DNA from: Promethearchaeota archaeon
GTDB lineage: Archaea > Asgardarchaeota > Lokiarchaeia > Sigynarchaeales > SOKP01
Reading direction: 5' to 3'
DNA length: 8,613 bases
Assembly (NCBI GenBank): GCA_014729315.1
Contig: WJKD01000675.1
Span: 1 to 8,613 of the forward strand
Positions within the stretch are counted from its first letter, which is position 1, and every line of letters begins with the position of its first letter. Both the position numbers and the translations under genes were made by a program. A model generated the notes under the pieces. It was not told where the DNA came from, ran no database searches, and saw only the letters and a program-made list of their open reading frames with translations. Below, in pieces: positions 6,368 to 8,613 of the stretch.

Positions 6368-8272
6368 ATGAATATCATTAACAAAAATAAATCGTTATTA
6401 GCTGTTTTATTAATGGTTATAATAGCTGCTATTTATTTTGGCTTCAGATGGTACTCACAGAAATCTTCTCAGAAATTAATTATTAAAGAACTCAGATATA
6501 CCGACATTTATCTGGGGCTAACGAAAGATGAATTAATTAACAGAATAGATAAAATTAATAATAATATTAGAGATTTAGAAAATAAAATTAGTGAACGTAG
6601 TCAAGAAAAGGAGGATTTTGAAAATGAGAGGATGTCTGACTTAGGCGAATTTGAGGAACGAAATGAATATCTTGAACCACCTGAAGAAATTGAAAGAAAA
6701 ATCGACCATTATAGAGTGGAATTAGAAAAATACAAAAATCAGTTACAAGAATTTGAAATGAATGATCCTTTAATTAAAAGGCAAAGACATATTAACCAAG
6801 ATATTGAAAAAATTAATTTTTATGTAAATAAATTGAAAATTAACAATGATAGGGAAGGCCGAACTCCTGTAAATGAATTGAATTTTATATCCGGATATTA
6901 TGCTCATCGCTCTAGTTTGCTTAAATTGCCTGAAATAAAGATTGAGACTCAAAGAGAGTATGATCAACGAGAATATGAAAATATTGTTATAAGATTGACA
7001 AAAAACCTCGACAAGATAAAACACAGTTATCAGCAGGATTCGACTATTATTCAGGCAAAAATAGATGAAAAAAGAAAATTTCTTATAAATCAAATTGATA
7101 ATACGAAAGATAATTTGAACCGATATGATGAAATCAAGCGGAAAAGAGATAATCTTTCAGAAACATTGGATGATCAGTTAATAAAAAGTGAGTATCAATC
7201 ACAACTTAAAAATTTTAGCGATGCTATTGAGTGGTATAAAAAAGACAAAAACATGTATAACCTAAAAAAATCTTGTTATGAGATAGCATTACTTATTAAA
7301 GAAACCCAAAATAGAAAATGGAAAGAAAAACTACAGAATGAAATTGAGGCATTAATTCAAACACATAATTCTCTAGTTAACAGCATACAAGAAATTGATT
7401 CTGAATTACTAGAGTATCAAATCGCAGCGATGCAAAAAGGAGCACAAAACATTTATGAGAAAATTGCCAGTATTGAGTCTCTTATTGATGTGGTAAAGCC
7501 TATTTTTGAGGGAGGTTTATTTTTTGAATATTTTCAAATAAGCAAAAGCGATTTAAGTGAAAATAAACCTGAAGTTCGTCCCTACATAGAGGCATTTAAA
7601 GCAGCAATTCCAGCTTTAAAGGAGTTTTTAGAATATTATTCCGATTATAAAATTCATATAGATGGTCATGCAGACCGTCTTCCCTTTGTTGATGATCCTT
7701 ACGGAAATATGAAACTTTCGAGAGAACGAGCAATTGAAGCTAAAAAACGTCTAACGAGTCAGGGAATTTCGCAAACTTTTATCGTGTGTGACTGGTTTGG
7801 CGAATTCCACAATACAACAGATAAAAAAGCAGATCGGGGAATAGGAATCGCGAGAGATCGACGGATTGATTTAAGATTAATAGGTGGTGAGAGTGATTCC
7901 ACACAGGAGAAAAAAATATATAGTAAATTTCGCAACGCTTTTAAAGTCCCAGAGGTTGGTAAAACATTCTTCCATGAAGAAGGATATTGGGTAGAAACAG
8001 GATATATTGGAGAAAAGTATGAGATTATAAGTTTGAACTATGCAGGTAAAGCATTTGATGCTTTGTTTAAAAAGAATAAAACCTTTGCTCAACTAGTGAA
8101 GAAACATGCTTCTCCACTTTATAGAGAGACAAACGGGACGATTCAACTTGGAAATCAGATTAAATTGAAATTGGAAATTGAAGGTACGATTTTTAATATC
8201 GAGGTTAATCAAAATGGATTTCTAGATATTGAGGAAATCACAAATTCAAAATTTAGGAATTATTTGCTTTGA
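6368..8272 (+). CDS. Membrane-anchored coiled-coil protein with OmpA/MotB-like peptidoglycan-binding domain (operon gene 3)
   Basis: A 634-residue protein. One helix at about 9-28 anchors it with a short N-terminus inside. Residues about 44-370 are highly charged and helical, with many Glu, Lys and Asn, and likely form a long coiled coil. An OmpA-like domain spans about 385-505: FEGGLFFEYF at the first strand, IHIDGHADR (429-437), N447-x2-L450-S451-x2-R454-A455, and RDRRIDLRL (496 on). D436 and R454 align with E. coli OmpA D271 and R286, which bind the diaminopimelate of peptidoglycan, so binding should be intact. A further 130 residues, about 506-634, follow and match nothing I know. The anchor helix lacks the channel Asp of MotB, so a proton-driven stator is unlikely. 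GGAGG at 6354-6358 sets the start. Without a partner resembling MotA it may be a structural tether between inner membrane and wall. Confidence 0.9.
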   Translation: MNIINKNKSLLAVLLMVIIAAIYFGFRWYSQKSSQKLIIKELRYTDIYLGLTKDELINRIDKINNNIRDLENKISERSQEKEDFENERMSDLGEFEERNEYLEPPEEIERKIDHYRVELEKYKNQLQEFEMNDPLIKRQRHINQDIEKINFYVNKLKINNDREGRTPVNELNFISGYYAHRSSLLKLPEIKIETQREYDQREYENIVIRLTKNLDKIKHSYQQDSTIIQAKIDEKRKFLINQIDNTKDNLNRYDEIKRKRDNLSETLDDQLIKSEYQSQLKNFSDAIEWYKKDKNMYNLKKSCYEIALLIKETQNRKWKEKLQNEIEALIQTHNSLVNSIQEIDSELLEYQIAAMQKGAQNIYEKIASIESLIDVVKPIFEGGLFFEYFQISKSDLSENKPEVRPYIEAFKAAIPALKEFLEYYSDYKIHIDGHADRLPFVDDPYGNMKLSRERAIEAKKRLTSQGISQTFIVCDWFGEFHNTTDKKADRGIGIARDRRIDLRLIGGESDSTQEKKIYSKFRNAFKVPEVGKTFFHEEGYWVETGYIGEKYEIISLNYAGKAFDALFKKNKTFAQLVKKHASPLYRETNGTIQLGNQIKLKLEIEGTIFNIEVNQNGFLDIEEITNSKFRNYLL

Positions 8273-8297
8273 GTTTTGATATTATTCAAGTTGCAAT

Positions 8298-8335
8298 TAA
8301 AAAAGAGAAATCAAAAAAATGATTTCTCTTTTTTA
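8298..8335. terminator. Strong intrinsic terminator of the three-gene operon
   Basis: Arms 8298-8313 and 8320-8335 pair perfectly over 16 bp around an AAAAAA loop. The core is GAGAAATCA/TGATTTCTC, flanked by A-runs on the left and T-runs on the right. It begins 26 bp after the stop codon. Because of the symmetric A/T flanks it can work in both directions, and would also stop reads coming from the insertion element on the right. Confidence 0.9.
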
Positions 8336-8367
8336 TTACTATTTAATTTTATTTAAAAGTGTGTATT

Positions 8368-8460
8368 TTATTCATGCCCAATATACAACCCCCGCCCCGT
8401 CAATCCCTCAATATTGGTATCCCACCGGCCAACCCACCTTTCATTTTTGAACAAAAAACA
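8368..8460 (-). pseudogene. Possible coding relic, 30 codons, no start
   Basis: On the minus strand an open frame of 30 codons runs from 8460 to a TAA at 8368-8370, bounded upstream by an in-frame stop at 8461-8463. The residues (KNERWVGRWDTNIEGLTG, then RGLYIGHE) look protein-like, and the DNA is richer in G/C than the AT-rich flanks. It has no ATG, lies next to the transposon end, and I do not recognise the family. It could be the C-terminal remnant of a gene damaged before or during the IS insertion, or a dispersed repeat. Confidence 0.3.
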
Positions 8461-8479
8461 TTATATTCTCTCTGTGTCA

Positions 8480-8523
8480 AATTTCATCATATTCCCCAGT
8501 GGGAATTTCACGTTATTCCCCAC
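8480..8523. repeat. Two 20-bp direct repeats, 24-bp period, in the IS end
   Basis: Copies at 8480-8499 and 8504-8523 share AATTTCA, three variable bases, then TATTCCCCA and a final G or C. They are likely transposase-binding sites of the IS21-type end. Confidence 0.75.
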
Positions 8524-8526
8524 TTG

Positions 8527-8561
8527 TTTTTAATCTAGCGATATAATAAACAGATTAAAAA
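8527..8561. repeat. 10-bp inverted repeat just outside the likely istB stop
   Basis: TTTTTAATCT (8527-8536) and AGATTAAAAA (8552-8561) are perfect complements around a 15-base spacer that contains TATAAT (8542-8547). It lies seven bases downstream of the minus-strand stop at 8568-8570. It may be a weak terminator for istB or part of the IS end; a promoter role is possible but no good -35 was found. Confidence 0.5.
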
Positions 8562-8567
8562 TAAGAG

Positions 8568-8613
8568 TCAAGCGTTTTCAGTTTTTGGTTTAAATTTTTT
8601 TCGATACGATTCA
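8568..8613 (-). CDS. istB: Probable C-terminal end of IstB (IS21 ATP-binding helper), partial
   Basis: On the minus strand the frame from 8612 reads ESYRKKFKPKTENA and stops at TGA 8568-8570. The first visible base, T at the edge, is the third base of the preceding codon and would fit GGT, giving GESYR. GESYR near the C-terminus followed by a basic tail is a familiar end for IstB-type AAA+ ATPases, which assist the IstA transposase in target choice. Only 14 residues are visible, so recognition relies on this short motif plus the adjacent IS21-like terminal repeats. The gene continues to the right of the window. Confidence 0.5.
   Translation of the reverse strand, partial: ESYRKKFKPKTENA

Larger units (their letters stand above)
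8473..8613 (-). mobile_element. End of an IS21-family insertion sequence, continuing beyond the window
   Basis: The outer end is TGTGTCAAA at 8473 (or TGTCAAA at 8475), followed by two direct copies of an AATTTCA...ATTCCCCA unit at 8480-8499 and 8504-8523. Multiple roughly 20-bp terminal repeats with TTCCCCA, and a TGTCA outer tip, are how many IS21-family ends look. The likely istB tail starting 45 bp inside the last repeat supports the family and shows this is the istB-side (right) end, in minus orientation. The exact border and target duplication cannot be set without the other end. Confidence 0.6.

Noticed and set aside
3888..8272. Assignment of the operon to Zorya or a flagellar-type stator.
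   Set aside because: No MotA/ZorA-like protein is present, the membrane protein has the wrong topology, and the OmpA-domain protein lacks the channel Asp; no ZorC, ZorD or ZorE-like gene follows within the window.
8374..8538. A plus-strand frame of about 54 codons starting at ATG 8374.
   Set aside because: It crosses the IS border and has no ribosome site; residues are low-complexity Pro-rich. The opposite strand gives a more protein-like reading.

Overview
The window looks like a stretch of bacterial chromosome with an AT-rich insert and an insertion-sequence end. The host is tentatively from the Bacteroidota or wider FCB group. Three weak hints support that: a TTG-19-TAnnTTTG promoter of the Bacteroidota type upstream of position 3888, an exported protein with an 'HA|Q' signal-peptide end, and the mix of gene families. 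No rRNA, tRNA or other strong taxonomic marker is present, so the placement is not firm.

Layout. (1) 2-157: the last 51 codons of a gene whose end resembles the DUF3267 putative metalloprotease family, followed after 21 bp by a complete CPBP-family (CAAX protease-like) membrane protease (179-919). (2) 1210-2181: a SixA-type histidine phosphatase with a long basic Pro/Lys/Gln-rich tail, in which the usual second catalytic His is Gln. (3) 2414-3614: two overlapping, translationally coupled flavodoxin-fold NAD(P)H-dependent FMN reductase-like genes. Parts of this stretch are GC-rich. (4) 3888-8272: a very AT-rich three-gene operon with its own promoter and a strong intrinsic terminator at 8298-8335. 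It encodes a three-helix membrane protein, an exported TPR protein, and a membrane-anchored coiled-coil protein with an OmpA/MotB-like peptidoglycan-binding domain plus an extra C-terminal domain. (5) 8336-8613: a short minus-strand coding relic, then the end of an IS21-family element running off the right edge, with 24-bp-period terminal repeats and what looks like the last 14 codons of istB.

The most interesting part is the three-gene operon. Taken together the proteins would span inner membrane, periplasm and cell wall: an inner-membrane protein with a periplasmic domain, a periplasmic TPR scaffold, and an inner-membrane anchor reaching through a long coiled coil to the peptidoglycan. I do not recognise this combination as a described system. 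It resembles Zorya or flagellar stators only in having an OmpA-like domain, and it lacks a MotA-like partner and the channel-lining Asp. Its function is unknown. Low GC, a private promoter and terminator, and a neighbouring transposon end are consistent with horizontal acquisition.
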